Source of the DNA: Nitzschia sp. DOCU1
Lineage: Eukaryota; Bacillariophyta; Bacillariophyceae; Bacillariales; Bacillariaceae
Length of the DNA: 64,000 bases
Direction of reading: 5' to 3'
NCBI GenBank assembly: GCA_951394045.1
Contig: OX596000.1
Coordinates: forward strand, 372,001 to 436,000
Each line of letters opens with the position of its first letter. Position 1 is the first letter of the stretch. The position numbers and the translations under genes were made by a program. Under the pieces are notes generated by a model. That model was given only the letters and a program-made list of their open reading frames with translations. It did no database searches and had not been told where the DNA came from. Positions 9,136 through 20,071 of this stretch are shown here, piece after piece.

Positions 9136-11259
9136 TCAGTCGTCTTGCGAAGAGATGATGGACGCGCCGAAGCTGCTACTGAGTGATCGATCGTTCACCA
9201 ATACGGTAGCCGAGGAGTCCTCTTCGGCCGTAGCAGTAGCAGCATCCAAATCTTTCAGGCCGACTAACTCTTCCATATTGAAGGATTCCACTCGGAAAGT
9301 TGATCGACGACGCCGGGACATGAAGAGTCGTGCAGCACCATCGCCTGTAAATTCTAACATGTCCATACTTGACTCTGGATCTGACAGTGTGCGAATGATC
9401 TCTTCGATTGAGGATCGGACGTGGGTCATAGTAGGTCGCTTTGGATAGTCTGGGTTGAGCATGCGAGTCACCAGATTTTGCAGTTCCACTGGCCAACAGG
9501 GGCAGGCTTTTGGATGCTTCGGCTCGATCACAGCACCAGTCATGGGACACGTTCGGCCCCCTTCTTGGGGGGAATTCATGCTCAAGATCTCCCACAACAC
9601 AACACCAAAGCTGTAGACATCGGCTTTGAGATTGTATGGTCGATTTGTACTTACTTCGGGGGCTGTATAGCGCGGTGTACCTACATTGCTCATGATGTAG
9701 GCCTCATCTGGATCCCCCCCGGATGATGTGGGGAGGTAGCGAGAAAGTCCAAAGTCATACAACTTCACGTTGCCCCGGATATCAAAGCCAACATTAGCTG
9801 TCTTGAGATCGCGGTAGATGATGCCCTTCTCGTGAAGGTATTCCAGGGCGCAGGCAGTGTCATGTGCAACCTGTAATCGCTCGACCAATAGAGCGTTTAG
9901 CTCCCGCTCTAAATATGCTTTGCCGAGCTCCTTGGTGTGATGGGGGTCGCCGGCAGCAACAGCATGTTTGGTGATGGAATCGGATGAGAGCGCGTCGTCA
10001 CTTTCTTCCGATTGCGAAGCTACCGGTTTTGATCTGGAGGAAGACTGACGTTGCAACCTGTGTTTCGTCCTTGTTCTTCCATTATCGTAAGCAGCACCAC
10101 GAAAGAAATTCTGAAAGCGTCCGACGATTCCTGTTCGGGAAGGCGACCGCTGATTCCTCGGTTGCGCTTTTCTGTGGATCTTCTTCCAATGTCGGCGCCA
10201 CATGTAGACACGATCTTGGAGAGTCTCAACTAGGCGGTCGATAACTAGAAAGTAAGCGTTGTGCTCTCCTGACTTGTACACGCTCGGTCCTCGAGCGGGC
10301 AACCCTCTAAGCTTGACAATATTCGGATGATCCAGACACAAGAGAACCTGCGCTTCACTAGCTAAATCCATGGCTGCCTTGGCAAACTTTTCAGGGTTGT
10401 TCAACAAGTTCGGCTTGAGATGCTTGACGGCATAGCGGCACATGTTATCGTCACCATGATCGGATGACGGCATGCCCTCAATAACTTTCTTGGCTTCTGA
10501 TTCCCTAGGCCTGTTGTTGCAGGTCGTGATATCTACAGTCAAAGTCATCGTACGATCGCTCATATCTATTGCAGCCTCGGGTTCCTTGGCTTCTCCTCGC
10601 TCATTTTGTTGCTCTCGATGGTGATCACTTTGTTCATGTTTCTTTTTGTTGTCTTGAGACCGAACCGCATGGTGGGACAAGAACGTTCGTGCCACACGCT
10701 GCTCTTTAGTATAAGAATGTCGTAGAAGTCGTTCACAAGAAACAATACTGCTGCTAACAGAACCACTGCTCGATGAACTCTCTCCTCTGATACCTGAGGA
10801 AGTCCCTGATGTAGTAGTTGCTGATAGGTCGAATGATTTGATTTCGTAGACATGTGAAAAGCCCCCAACACCTAGCAATTTCCCAAGCACTAGCTCTTCC
10901 CTTTCCAGGGGTGCCACATGTTGGGCTCGGTTGACTTGACGACGATCGCTTCGTGATTGGTGGGATTGAGCGACCTCCTGTGCGCGGGCTTTGGCAAAGG
11001 CAGCCACTTGCTTGGCTACGACCCGCTTCAGCTTCTTTGTTCGCATGCCGATTGTTGGGTCGGTAAGATTGGCAGCTTGCATTTGTTCAATGAGACCCAA
11101 CAGACCACCACCGCATACTAAGTGGTCGGCAAGTAATATATTGTTTTCATCAGCAACAAACGGCGCTCGATCAGTAGGTCGTCCAGCATGCGGGTATCGG
11201 CAACATTTGCACCGTTGTTCTCTTTGTCGCTTCCCAATGAGTCTTCTTCCAAACGCCAT
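9136..11259 (-). CDS. Protein kinase (TKL-like Ser/Thr) with large insertions
   Basis: A 707-residue intronless ORF. Kinase landmarks in order: Gly-loop LGVGGFSHVY (about 129-138), VAIK equivalent YAVKHLKP (Lys about 277), a hydrophobic core around LDHPNIVKLRGL, catalytic loop GIIYRDLKTANVGF (Asp about 483), LYDFGLSRYL (DFG about 503), GTPRYTAPEV, and DVYSFGVVLWEILS. The YSFGVVLWE motif and the final LVTRMLNPDYPKRPTM box are typical of tyrosine-kinase-like Ser/Thr kinases. All catalytic residues are present, so it should be active. About 140 Ser/His/Lys-rich residues separate the Gly-loop from the catalytic Lys, and a second basic insertion of about 110 residues precedes the catalytic loop; both are probably regulatory. 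The N-terminus has a CKCC..H cluster. Substrate and pathway are unknown. Confidence 0.92.
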   Translation of the reverse strand: MAFGRRLIGKRQREQRCKCCRYPHAGRPTDRAPFVADENNILLADHLVCGGGLLGLIEQMQAANLTDPTIGMRTKKLKRVVAKQVAAFAKARAQEVAQSHQSRSDRRQVNRAQHVAPLEREELVLGKLLGVGGFSHVYEIKSFDLSATTTSGTSSGIRGESSSSSGSVSSSIVSCERLLRHSYTKEQRVARTFLSHHAVRSQDNKKKHEQSDHHREQQNERGEAKEPEAAIDMSDRTMTLTVDITTCNNRPRESEAKKVIEGMPSSDHGDDNMCRYAVKHLKPNLLNNPEKFAKAAMDLASEAQVLLCLDHPNIVKLRGLPARGPSVYKSGEHNAYFLVIDRLVETLQDRVYMWRRHWKKIHRKAQPRNQRSPSRTGIVGRFQNFFRGAAYDNGRTRTKHRLQRQSSSRSKPVASQSEESDDALSSDSITKHAVAAGDPHHTKELGKAYLERELNALLVERLQVAHDTACALEYLHEKGIIYRDLKTANVGFDIRGNVKLYDFGLSRYLPTSSGGDPDEAYIMSNVGTPRYTAPEVSTNRPYNLKADVYSFGVVLWEILSMNSPQEGGRTCPMTGAVIEPKHPKACPCWPVELQNLVTRMLNPDYPKRPTMTHVRSSIEEIIRTLSDPESSMDMLEFTGDGAARLFMSRRRRSTFRVESFNMEELVGLKDLDAATATAEEDSSATVLVNDRSLSSSFGASIISSQDD

Positions 11260-12110
11260 AATGGGATGACTATGTTGGAAGTTATAATATCCGCCAGAAT
11301 CTCCTGGCTCTTTGAGCTTTCCTGTTCTTATGATTGCTTTATGATGAAAAATCGCTATTATCCTCTTTGTTTCTTCGCTTGATGGTAGAAAACGTCGCCT
11401 TCACAAACTAAACTTTCGCCGGTAATAAACTTTTACCCGCTTCAATGTGGGCGAAGCAGAAATGGCGTCAATAAAAAAATAGCATGGAGAACCATTTAGA
11501 TGCTCCTCGAACCACACTGACACGGCAAGAATGTACCGGTAGTAGATGAGCGCTTCCTCATGATAAAACGGGGCAATAGTTAGATCCACTATGCAAAGCG
11601 CAACTAACTAAATCGTACCTGGTAATCATAATCGCACGAATCGTCGTGTAGTTTTTGTTAGCTGGATATTGTGAAATTTCGATGCAAAACGTTTCCAATG
11701 GATGGAACAACGAAAAACTGCACAGCAGTGTTGGGGCGAACTCTCAATAATCATCGATTATGGGCATAATTACACTGCAATTGTGCAATGGGGACGTGGT
11801 CGAGTCGAAAATGAGTCTCATCCTGCTTTCGTGGATGGGGAGCAAAGAGTTCCCATCCACGGAATACAAGATGGTGTGCGACAAATACGATCCCTTTAAT
11901 TTTTGGTCGAAGAAGTCAAATATCAATGAGAAGCCTCCAATTGGAACATGCTTAAGGCTCACATGAAAGGTAACTTCGTTCCGACAAGATCCATCCGACC
12001 CCTCTTCGAGGGTTTTGGGGATACGTCTGATTGAAAAAAGGGGGGAAAAAGAAAAAGAAAAGGGTTCAAATTGAGCAGACGGCGAAATTCACGCGAGGGG
12101 AAAATGAAAT
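11260..12110. other. Intergenic, no gene recognised
   Basis: Only short frames without domains. It contains the kinase promoter side and a purine-rich patch near 12035-12065 (GGGGGAAAAAGAAAAAG). Confidence 0.4.
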
Positions 12111-12296
12111 ATGACTAGTTGGACTTATATAGGACTAATCGGACTAATAGCTTTATTTCGTCACAAACGATCGTTTCTTTTCTTTACCATCACAGCAGCA
12201 GTCGTTTGGGCACTCGTAATGGCCACCTACACTTATATTCTAATTGAACCTGGGTGGCTGGAGCTGCTGGAGATGCCGGAAACCCCAAAGGCATAG
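12111..12296 (+). CDS. Possible 61-residue membrane microprotein
   Basis: The ATG-initiated frame encodes two hydrophobic segments (YIGLIGLIALF and FFTITAAVVWALVMATYTYIL) separated by RHKRS, with an acidic C-terminus. A short purine-rich leader precedes it. No family is recognised, and a chance ORF is quite possible. Confidence 0.25.
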   Translation: MTSWTYIGLIGLIALFRHKRSFLFFTITAAVVWALVMATYTYILIEPGWLELLEMPETPKA

Positions 12297-13176
12297 AAGG
12301 AAACATGACTGCAAAAGTAGGGCCTGCCCTCACGAGGTGTTGACACTTTCACGACTCGTTTGGTGATGGAGAGCGACTCCAAAGCGATGCATCTGGAAAT
12401 GAGAGGCAATCCATCTTCATTCAACATTATCATAAGAAGGATATACACGTTTGTTACGTGCCATCGCTCTTCCATTCATGTCGCCACGTGTTGCGCTTGT
12501 TGACACAAAATAAAGCGCTTTCTTCAGCATTTGACCGTCGCTGCAAGAAGTCTTTGGCAAGATCCCGAAGCACTTGTGTCAACGGTGATAGGAGGCCTTT
12601 ACTCAGGCGATGAAGTTGGCAATAAGGAGGTCACTGCTGTTGCAGCAGGCTGTTCCTGAAGCTTGGCCACGAGATAGCATTTTCGTTGTTTTGCCATTGA
12701 AAATGTGACAAGCTTTCTCACCGTTCCAACCCCTCTCGGCCGCGAATCCATCACAACAGTTTTGCCCCGTTTTTTGTGGGGGTGACGTCCCCCAGTTCGG
12801 ACCCTTCTACGACATTTGTGTGACTCCGAGTAGGTTGATACGGTATTCCGAGAAATTTAGTGTATCAAATATATGCCTAACGACACGTATCAACCAATAA
12901 TACGCTTTAAATAGTGTATCAGTAGAATCTGATATGCCCTAGGTAGAAATTGTACTGCTTGAGTTTCAATCAGAAGTACCCATTTCGGCGTGGATCGCGA
13001 TCTTTTCAAAGGATTGGGCTCTCTCGCTACTGTTCAGTTGTGTGGTTCTGAGGCTATCAGAGTTCATGATCATAGCAGGCTAGAGAAGAGATCTCGAAGA
13101 CATCGCATGGCACTTCTTAGCTAGAGTAGTTATACTGGTGTGGTCGGTCTCAGATTGGAGTATTGGTCCCTGGCCC
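12297..13176. other. Intergenic with a GGGGG-TGACGT-CCCCC palindrome
   Basis: No gene is seen. At 12778-12793 a perfect 16-bp palindrome is centred on TGACGTCA-like sequence and preceded by a T run. A related T-run/GGGGGTGAC motif occurs near 21275-21290. The rest is the upstream region of the oxygenase gene. Confidence 0.4.
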
Positions 13177-14748
13177 ATGGCGCCCTCATGGACAAGACAA
13201 CCAAAATGGTCCTGTCTGAGTTTATGGCGTTTTGTATATTGGGTGTCAGTTGCTTCGGACGCCTGGCTTCTGTCCGGTACCAACGTGTCCCCCCTTTTAC
13301 GACGGAAGAATGTTCATCTTTCTTCAAGTCTTGCACAAGGTGATATCGAAATGGTTAACGGTCCTTGGAACTCAACTCTCTTTGGGGCAACTAAGTGCTG
13401 GGGACGACGCCCGCTGCTACTCAGGGAAGCCTTTGTACCACCAGTATCCCCCAACGACAGTAGCGACGTCCAAGAATTGTCACCATTCCCATCTTGGGAT
13501 GAAATACTTGAGCTTGCTTGCTGTGCAAACAATAAAGAGGACCCGGACATGGCAGAATCTCTGACCTGCCGACTTATCCGGCAAGAACCCGGCGCCTTGG
13601 ACAGTTTTACGCTAGAGTTTGGTCCATTTTCGGATATGCAAGAACTACAAGACAGTCTCCTCCAAAACAGCAACGACGACCAATCCACGGTGTTAACTAC
13701 TAGTACACTTGTAATAAATGATGTGGACCGATGGATCCCCGAGTTATCGGATTGGATGGATAAACACTTCGATTTCCTGCCTCGATGGCGTCGTGACGAC
13801 GCACAGGTCAGTTTGGCTGCCAAAGGTGGTGGTATTGGACCCCACGTGGACAATTATGACGTTTTCTTGATTCAAATGTCAGGTTGTCGTGAGTGGGAGG
13901 TGGCATTGGGGCCAATCAGTGTTCAAGAAGAGTTTGATCACTTGGTAGAAGGGTCCCAAGTCCGAATTCTTAACGGCACGAATGTCTCAACCCTCAAGTT
14001 ACAACTCGAGCCAGGAGATTGCTTGTATCTACCACCTCGATTTCAACACTGTGGGACCGCTACATCCGATGATTGCGTAACGCTGAGTGTGGGCTGTCGA
14101 GCACCGTCAGCTTCAGATTTGCTTTCCAAAGTTGCCGAATCGGTCGCCACTTCTGCTAGAGACGCAGCTGTGCGTCGCTTTACCGACGAGAATCTCTTTA
14201 CGACAGCATCCTCATCGTCCAGAGGCTTGAATCAACAGGTCATGAACGACATGAAAACACTAGTGGCTGATCTTGTCCAGAATGTACTCGCGGACGAAGT
14301 TTTCTGGGACGAATTGGTCGGCAAGCTCGTCACCGAACCAAATCGACCAGTGCTGGACTACCCCGTGCCTCTGTACGAAATGGATTCGGATTGGAGACGG
14401 GAATTGGGAATATGGGCGAATCCTGAAACAGCCTTGGAGGGGGTAAAATCTGGAAAGGGGGTCCTGCGACGAGCGGAAGGAGTTTCGTTTGCGTGGTCTA
14501 CCTTGTCGACGAATGACTCAATTAAAAAGTTGTACACTCAAGGACGCGTATTTGCAATATCGTGCGACAAACAATCGTCTGTTGTCGAGACTGAAGCTTT
14601 TCTAGACCAGATTGCGAATGGTCCGCCAATCAATAAATCATCGTTGGAGACAACGACCCTAGGTGGGGCAAAAATGCTGAACAGTGCTCTCCACGACTTA
14701 CTAATTGAGTTGCTCAAGGAGGGATTCTTGTATGGTGACGACACTTGA
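13177..14748 (+). CDS. Cupin/JmjC-type ribosomal oxygenase (YcfD/RoxA-like), probably organelle-targeted
   Basis: Resembles the bacterial 50S L16 arginine hydroxylase family (Fe(II)/2-oxoglutarate oxygenases; human MINA and NO66 are relatives). The core begins at KCWGRRPLLLREAF. The facial triad is visible: His and Asp in GPHVDNYD (His codon at 13843) and the distal His in LPPRFQHCG (codon at 14047). A winged-helix-like C-terminal part follows. The first in-frame ATG is 13177; another at 13351 lies just before the core. The residues between (LLRRKNVHLSSSLAQ) look like an organelle presequence, which would fit an action on mitochondrial or plastid ribosomes. I kept the longer form. No introns are evident. 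Target residue and compartment are inferred. Confidence 0.82.
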   Translation: MAPSWTRQPKWSCLSLWRFVYWVSVASDAWLLSGTNVSPLLRRKNVHLSSSLAQGDIEMVNGPWNSTLFGATKCWGRRPLLLREAFVPPVSPNDSSDVQELSPFPSWDEILELACCANNKEDPDMAESLTCRLIRQEPGALDSFTLEFGPFSDMQELQDSLLQNSNDDQSTVLTTSTLVINDVDRWIPELSDWMDKHFDFLPRWRRDDAQVSLAAKGGGIGPHVDNYDVFLIQMSGCREWEVALGPISVQEEFDHLVEGSQVRILNGTNVSTLKLQLEPGDCLYLPPRFQHCGTATSDDCVTLSVGCRAPSASDLLSKVAESVATSARDAAVRRFTDENLFTTASSSSRGLNQQVMNDMKTLVADLVQNVLADEVFWDELVGKLVTEPNRPVLDYPVPLYEMDSDWRRELGIWANPETALEGVKSGKGVLRRAEGVSFAWSTLSTNDSIKKLYTQGRVFAISCDKQSSVVETEAFLDQIANGPPINKSSLETTTLGGAKMLNSALHDLLIELLKEGFLYGDDT

Positions 14749-15404
14749 CGTACGATACATCCGGTCAGTTCGTGGTCCACGGTTTGCAGCTTCCTCACAA
14801 GCGAGCAGCCTCGCGAAACCAACGTTTCTTTGCCTTTTGGCACTGATAAAAACCTCGACGCGTTACAACATGAGATGTTGCCCGCCGCTGTAAAGGACAA
14901 AAATATTATTTACAAGCCCCGCAAGCCTGCAGCACATTCTCCGCCACTTTTTAATTGGGTAGCTGCAGCAGAAGTCTCTGGCTTTTCTAGCTAGACCCGA
15001 TTGTTAGCCAGACGTCTCATGTCAAGAGCCCAACGCATTTAGAATAATCCATGGAAAAGGCCCGCTGGCTAGAGAGAACTCTCGTGCACGCATAGTCAGT
15101 AGAAAAACACATGGACTCGCCCAAGCTGCTTCCCCCAAGGATTAGAAAGGCGAAACTCATTCACTGGCGACCCACAGGAAGTCTTTCTCATTGTAGCCAA
15201 ATTAACTCTCCCGTCGGCGTACATGGAAATGACACTTCCCGGCTTGAAAATTGTGGTCAGATCAAACTGCTGGCCGCGGGAAAGCCTTCCCAGACAATTC
15301 AATATCCACCGAATTGGAGACCAATTCATTCGCACAGAGCCTTCCAGACAGACCGTCTGCTTTTGAAATTTCCGGTGCGAAAAACGCCACTATGCCAAAC
15401 GTAA
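14749..15404. other. Intergenic between convergent genes
   Basis: 3' flanks of the oxygenase gene and the first cyclotransferase-like gene. No further gene or notable repeat is seen. Confidence 0.4.
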
Positions 15405-16535
15405 TCAATGGTGACTCGCCGAGGAGTTGTCATCCGTATCTCCGCCGTCACCAACAGTCCTTCGAATTTCCTGTTGCATTAGCTCCGAAGAGAGAAAAGT
15501 GTCGTTTGGACCCGTCGCACCATGGTTGTTCCGTCGATTTGAGCTCGGAGACAGCGACGACGGATCCTGGGGGGTATTAGGGCTTTCCGCGCTTGCTTTC
15601 CTGCCCCCCAAGCAGCAAAAGAGCAAGGAAAGCCCCTTTCCATTACTTCCTTCAGGAACTAACTCATAGACCTTGGTGGCCGTCAAATTGCATTTTCTCA
15701 GAAATTCGACGGTGTGATCCTCTGCCCATGCGTGATGTTGGGGAGTAAGCTCTTCCAAAGTATCCACCATCGGCAGGTCCGGCTCTACAACGGTCTGGTG
15801 CGAAATTAAAGTAGAGTCATGTTGGCCGTGCGCTCGAGTCTTGATCCACACAACGCCTGGGTGTTCTGGATCGTGGGGACCAAGACGGCAGACCTTGTTG
15901 TTTAGAATGAAGTAAATGTCCTTATCACTTCGTTGGCAAAGTCTCTGATACTTGGAGAATGTCATCTTCGGAAGATGCTCTGACGCTTGGGGCAACTTTT
16001 CATAGTCTTCTGGCTTACGGGATGGGACGTAGGGGACGCTCATGATCTGATCTTCGATATAGTCTTCGTCCACCTTGTGGTGTCGCATTCCATTTGCAAT
16101 CAACTTAAGGTAGCGTTCAGTCGGAAGCTGTTCAATCGGAGCTTCCAGTTTTGATTCATCATACTCCTTCATGCTCATAGCGTACGCCATTATCGGTTCG
16201 TTGCCATCATTTGCGTCGTAAGGAAAAACTTGGACGAGGTCACAATCATTGTAACCAGCATCGTAATCCTCAAAGCTCTTCCACTCTTGCTCTGAGGCAA
16301 ATTTCATCAGAATTCCATGAACCTCGTATCCGCGCTGGCGGACCATATTTACGACACCCCCAAAGGCAAAGGTCAAACGATACTCTGGCAATACTGCTGG
16401 CCGTTCTTCGCTCGTGTTCAGGTGCCTTCGGCGTCGCACCATCGGGTTTACAATTGGCCCATACCCAAAATAGTAAACAGGTTTGGAGCCGGACGTGGAT
16501 TTCGCCCCATTTTGCCGACCCCCGGACGTATTCAT
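15405..16535 (-). CDS. Gamma-glutamylcyclotransferase-like protein, copy 1
   Basis: 376 residues. The N-terminal YYFGYGPIVNP (21-31) matches the YFAYGSN substrate-loop motif of the GGCT/BtrG fold, followed by YRLTFAFGG and GYEVHGILMKF strands. The position of the catalytic Glu (..LDxxEG..) reads FEDYDAGY, with Asp92 in its place. The middle region (DEDYIEDQIMSVPYVPSRKP) and a second domain around residues 200-300 are shared with the two paralogues at 17790-18917 and 21985-23286. The C-terminus has a FCC motif (possible acylation) and an acidic tail (GDGGDTDDNSS). GGCT enzymes release 5-oxoproline from gamma-glutamyl amino acids; whether this family is active is uncertain. The closest relative is the next gene, in tandem on the same strand. 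Confidence 0.75.
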   Translation of the reverse strand: MNTSGGRQNGAKSTSGSKPVYYFGYGPIVNPMVRRRRHLNTSEERPAVLPEYRLTFAFGGVVNMVRQRGYEVHGILMKFASEQEWKSFEDYDAGYNDCDLVQVFPYDANDGNEPIMAYAMSMKEYDESKLEAPIEQLPTERYLKLIANGMRHHKVDEDYIEDQIMSVPYVPSRKPEDYEKLPQASEHLPKMTFSKYQRLCQRSDKDIYFILNNKVCRLGPHDPEHPGVVWIKTRAHGQHDSTLISHQTVVEPDLPMVDTLEELTPQHHAWAEDHTVEFLRKCNLTATKVYELVPEGSNGKGLSLLFCCLGGRKASAESPNTPQDPSSLSPSSNRRNNHGATGPNDTFLSSELMQQEIRRTVGDGGDTDDNSSASHH

Positions 16536-17789
16536 CGTCCTGAAAGTTTATAAGGGCAATTGAATATGTTCCCTGGCCACCAAACGTAACACTAGGAACA
16601 ACGCGATGTCGGTTCTACGGAGCGAATTGCACCACAATTAACAACTTGTTGGGAGGACCGAGCGCTCTCTTCAAGTCAACTTGGATTCGAAATCAGCATC
16701 AGCCTACACGTATAAGAAGACTGACTACGACCGTGTCTCAGCGTCGATAACCTAGTTTCAGGGAGTGTCGCTATGTCAACGTTGCCATGAAAGACGAGAC
16801 CAAAGAGAGGGGTGAATGAGAGGCTGTGCTGTGGAGAATGGAGGAGCTAAATACCCATGAATGCCAATTGTATCACATAGCGAGAGAGAGTACTAAGAAT
16901 GATGACACCGGTATTTTCCGGGCCAATCCGAACTGCAACCACGTATGATATTTAATATATTAATATACAGTGATGAAGAATCTTGACATGCTGCCGCGTG
17001 CAATTACTGCTGATCGAATACACAGTTAACTGGTATGTGGTACCAGGGACTCTAGTAGGTGGGTGGTCTGTAGTAAGGTAGCAAGCGCTCTCCTTACATT
17101 CTTGATGGCATTGCCTCTGTGGGTGAGTTCATAGTGTCGGCACATTGCAGCACAATGGCACCGTGCAAACTCAAGAGATAGCAACGTAGACTTAGCAGGT
17201 AGCTACTGGAAGAATGGACCCGACTACTAGGAGATGCGACGATAATTGGCGTAGTTGCAATGCGATTTTAGGCGTACTCGTGGACTACTACTTCTAACTT
17301 GACAAGAAAGAGCATGCTTATCGATAATCTGATAGGTTATCTATAAGATGCAATTGCCTATAAGGGCCGACTGTACCAGGAAACTACTGCTTATACGAGC
17401 AGCAGCAGTTGGTTGCAAACGACAGCACAATGTGCGGGGTGCCTCCGAGCCGATTCGAGGGCACAGTAACCGTGGCAAGCCGTAGGCCATCAAGCGCCTT
17501 TGATACTAGTCAATGCTCACTGAAACAGAAGATTGAAACATCCGGAGCCCGAACAAGAAGTACAAAGGGAGAGCGAGCGGAAGCACATCAGCTTCAACTA
17601 GTGAGCTGGTGAAAGGATCATGGGTTCAGTATCACCTCAATGCATAAAGTACGGACGAAGAAATGACCGACAAAGACGATTCTGGAGCCGAGACATTCTG
17701 AAGCATCCCCAATGCGCTTAGAGTGCGTAGAAAGCACGATCAAATTTCATTGTCTTGACGTTTGCGCAAGGACAGATGAGACACACCGG
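16536..17789. other. Intergenic between tandem paralogues
   Basis: 1.25 kb between cyclotransferase-like copies 1 and 2, both on the minus strand. No gene is recognised. An AT-rich patch (TTTAATATATTAATATA) lies near 16950. Confidence 0.4.
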
Positions 17790-18917
17790 CTAGTCATGAC
17801 TCGAGGAGTTGTCATCCGTATCCCCGCCGTCACCAACCGCCATTCGAATTTCCTGCTGCATCAGCTCTGACGAGAGAAAAGTCTCGTTGTGACTAATTCT
17901 ACCCATCAAGTGAGTGCTCCGCCTTCGCGAGTTCAACGACCTTGACGACGGATCCTGTGTCGGACGAGCCATTGACGGGCTTTGCTTTCTCCCCCCAAAA
18001 CAGCAAAAGAGCAAGGAAACCCCCTTTCCACTTTCTCCTTCAGGCGCTAACTCATAGACCTTGGTCGCCGTCAAATTGCATTTTCTCATGTATTCAAAGC
18101 AATGATTTTCTGCCCATGCATGATGGCGCGGAGTAAGCTCTTCCAAAGTATCCACCATCGGCAGGTCCGGCTCTACAATGGTCTGGTGCACGATCAGAGT
18201 GGTGTCATGTTGACCATGCATTCGAGTCTTGATCCACACGACGCCTGGGTGTTCTGGATCGTGGGGACCAAGCCGGCAGACCTTGTTGTTTAGAATGAAA
18301 TAAATGTCCTTACTCCGTTGGCAAAGTCGCTGATATTTGGAGAAAGCTATCTTTGGAAGATGCTCTGAGGCTTGGGGGAACTTCTCGTAGTCTTCTGGCT
18401 TACGGGATGGGACGTAGGGGACGCTCATGATCTGATCTTCGATATAGTCTTCGTCCACCTTGTAGTATCTCATCCCATTTGCAATCAACTTAAGGTAACG
18501 TTCAGTAGGCAGCTGTTCAATCGGAGCTTCCAATTTGGATTCATCATGTTCCTTCATGGTCATAGCGTACGCACTTATCGGCTCGTCATCGTTGTAAGGA
18601 AGAACCTGGACAAGGTCACAATCATTATAGCCAGCATCGTAATCCTCATAGCGCTTCCAATCTTCCTCTGAGGCGAATTTCATCAGAATTCCATGAACCT
18701 CGTAACCCCGCTGACGGACCATGTTTACGATCCCTCCATAGGCAAAAGTCAAACGGTGTTCGGGCAATATCGCTGGCTGTTCTTCGCTAGTGTTCAATTG
18801 TCTCCGACTTCGTACCATGGGATTTACAATCGGCCCATAACCGAAATAATAGATAGGTCTTGAGCTGGACGAGGAGGACCTTACCCCAGCTTCCTGATTA
18901 CTAGCATCCATCGTCAT
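17790..18917 (-). CDS. Gamma-glutamylcyclotransferase-like protein, copy 2
   Basis: 375 residues, very similar to copy 1 along its whole length (YYFGYGPIVNPMVR, GYEVHGILMKFASE, YIEDQIMSVPYVPSRKPEDY, FCCFGGRK). It also has the Glu-to-Asp change (YEDYDAGY) at the expected catalytic site. Divergence from copy 1 is concentrated in the N-terminal 18 residues and the Ser/Arg-rich C-terminal linker, as expected after a recent tandem duplication with constraint on the core. The start is the ATG at 18917; another in-frame ATG lies two codons later. Confidence 0.75.
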   Translation of the reverse strand: MTMDASNQEAGVRSSSSSSRPIYYFGYGPIVNPMVRSRRQLNTSEEQPAILPEHRLTFAYGGIVNMVRQRGYEVHGILMKFASEEDWKRYEDYDAGYNDCDLVQVLPYNDDEPISAYAMTMKEHDESKLEAPIEQLPTERYLKLIANGMRYYKVDEDYIEDQIMSVPYVPSRKPEDYEKFPQASEHLPKIAFSKYQRLCQRSKDIYFILNNKVCRLGPHDPEHPGVVWIKTRMHGQHDTTLIVHQTIVEPDLPMVDTLEELTPRHHAWAENHCFEYMRKCNLTATKVYELAPEGESGKGVSLLFCCFGGRKQSPSMARPTQDPSSRSLNSRRRSTHLMGRISHNETFLSSELMQQEIRMAVGDGGDTDDNSSSHD

Positions 18918-20071
18918 GGGGGGATTATAAGAGCAATCGAATCGACCGAAATCTACTGGCTGGGATTCGTAGGTATTGCGCCAAGGAAAATGCCGATGGC
19001 GGTCGAAAGGGGATGGATTACTACCAAAACGGAGACCACCGCAAAAGGATCCGTCACCTCAAGTTAAACTCTTGGGGCGATCAGCAACCTAAAAGCAAAA
19101 CGCCCCTTCTATGTCACAGCTTTGCTCGTCCAGTTTCAATGATTGTGGCTATCAGAATAAATTCCAAGAAGGCCAAAGAAACAAGACCGAGACTAATGGA
19201 AGCTGTTGTAAGCGCCGCTTGCCGTCGATGTGCTTCGAGTCGAAACGCGAAATAGCGCCAGCGGCAACAGCGGCGAGCGAGGAACAGGGCGAGAAAAAGA
19301 ACGACCAGAGCGGCACCATCACGACACTGAGCGATATTCGATGCGAAACCCAAGATGCGAAAACTTGAAGTTATTTAAATTGCCCAATCCGACATCCCAC
19401 CTGTGAGCACCTGTGTATCCAGTACCGCGCTGCGCGTTTAGACAAACACGAATTCTTTTGAATTCTTCAATTCTACAAGCGGAGACAGGGGTGGTGGCGT
19501 GTAAACGCCATCACATCACATTCTAACTTATATTTGCAAAGCGATTCACATAACACTGACACGGTTCTCCATGTCTACCTGTTTAAGATATTGCTTTTGC
19601 TGAAATATGGGCTTGCTACCGAAACATTGGGCTTAGGATGTCTTCAACTAACTTTATGTATGTGTGTACCTACTTTACCATATTTATTGTGGTATTTGTA
19701 AACCTTCCCCTCCATTCTGGGGAGAGCTCCCGTACATGGTATCATAGCGCACGTATTACCTTGCCAGCTATGGTAGTAGTGATGGTGTGGCCGACTCATA
19801 GTCGCCGGTAAGATCGATGACTCGTATTTGCACCGCTTCAATAAACTTGTGAGACGGCACTAAGTAGTAGCTAGTAGCTGGTAGCGGTCCTGTTATTTCA
19901 ATAATCTAGGTACTGCTATTCGACATCTATAGCTCAAGCAACGTAGTACTATCGAGCCCGCACCTCATAGTGAAAGTAGCGCAGTAGAGTACCAGGTACG
20001 CACCATTATCCCGTTAGCAACCCCCTTGACGACCGAAGAGGATCGATCACTTCGTTCGCCGGAACGATATT
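18918..20071. other. Intergenic, nothing recognised
   Basis: Upstream region of cyclotransferase-like copy 2 and 3' flank of the CWC24/RNF113 gene. Short frames on both strands near 19010-19370 lack domain signals. A small AATTCTTTTGAATTCTTCAATTC repeat-like patch lies near 19450. Confidence 0.4.

Noticed and set aside
12778..12793. GGGGGTGACGTCCCCC palindrome as a specific operator
   Set aside because: Kept as a descriptive note only; one palindrome with a CRE-like core is not enough to claim a regulatory site.
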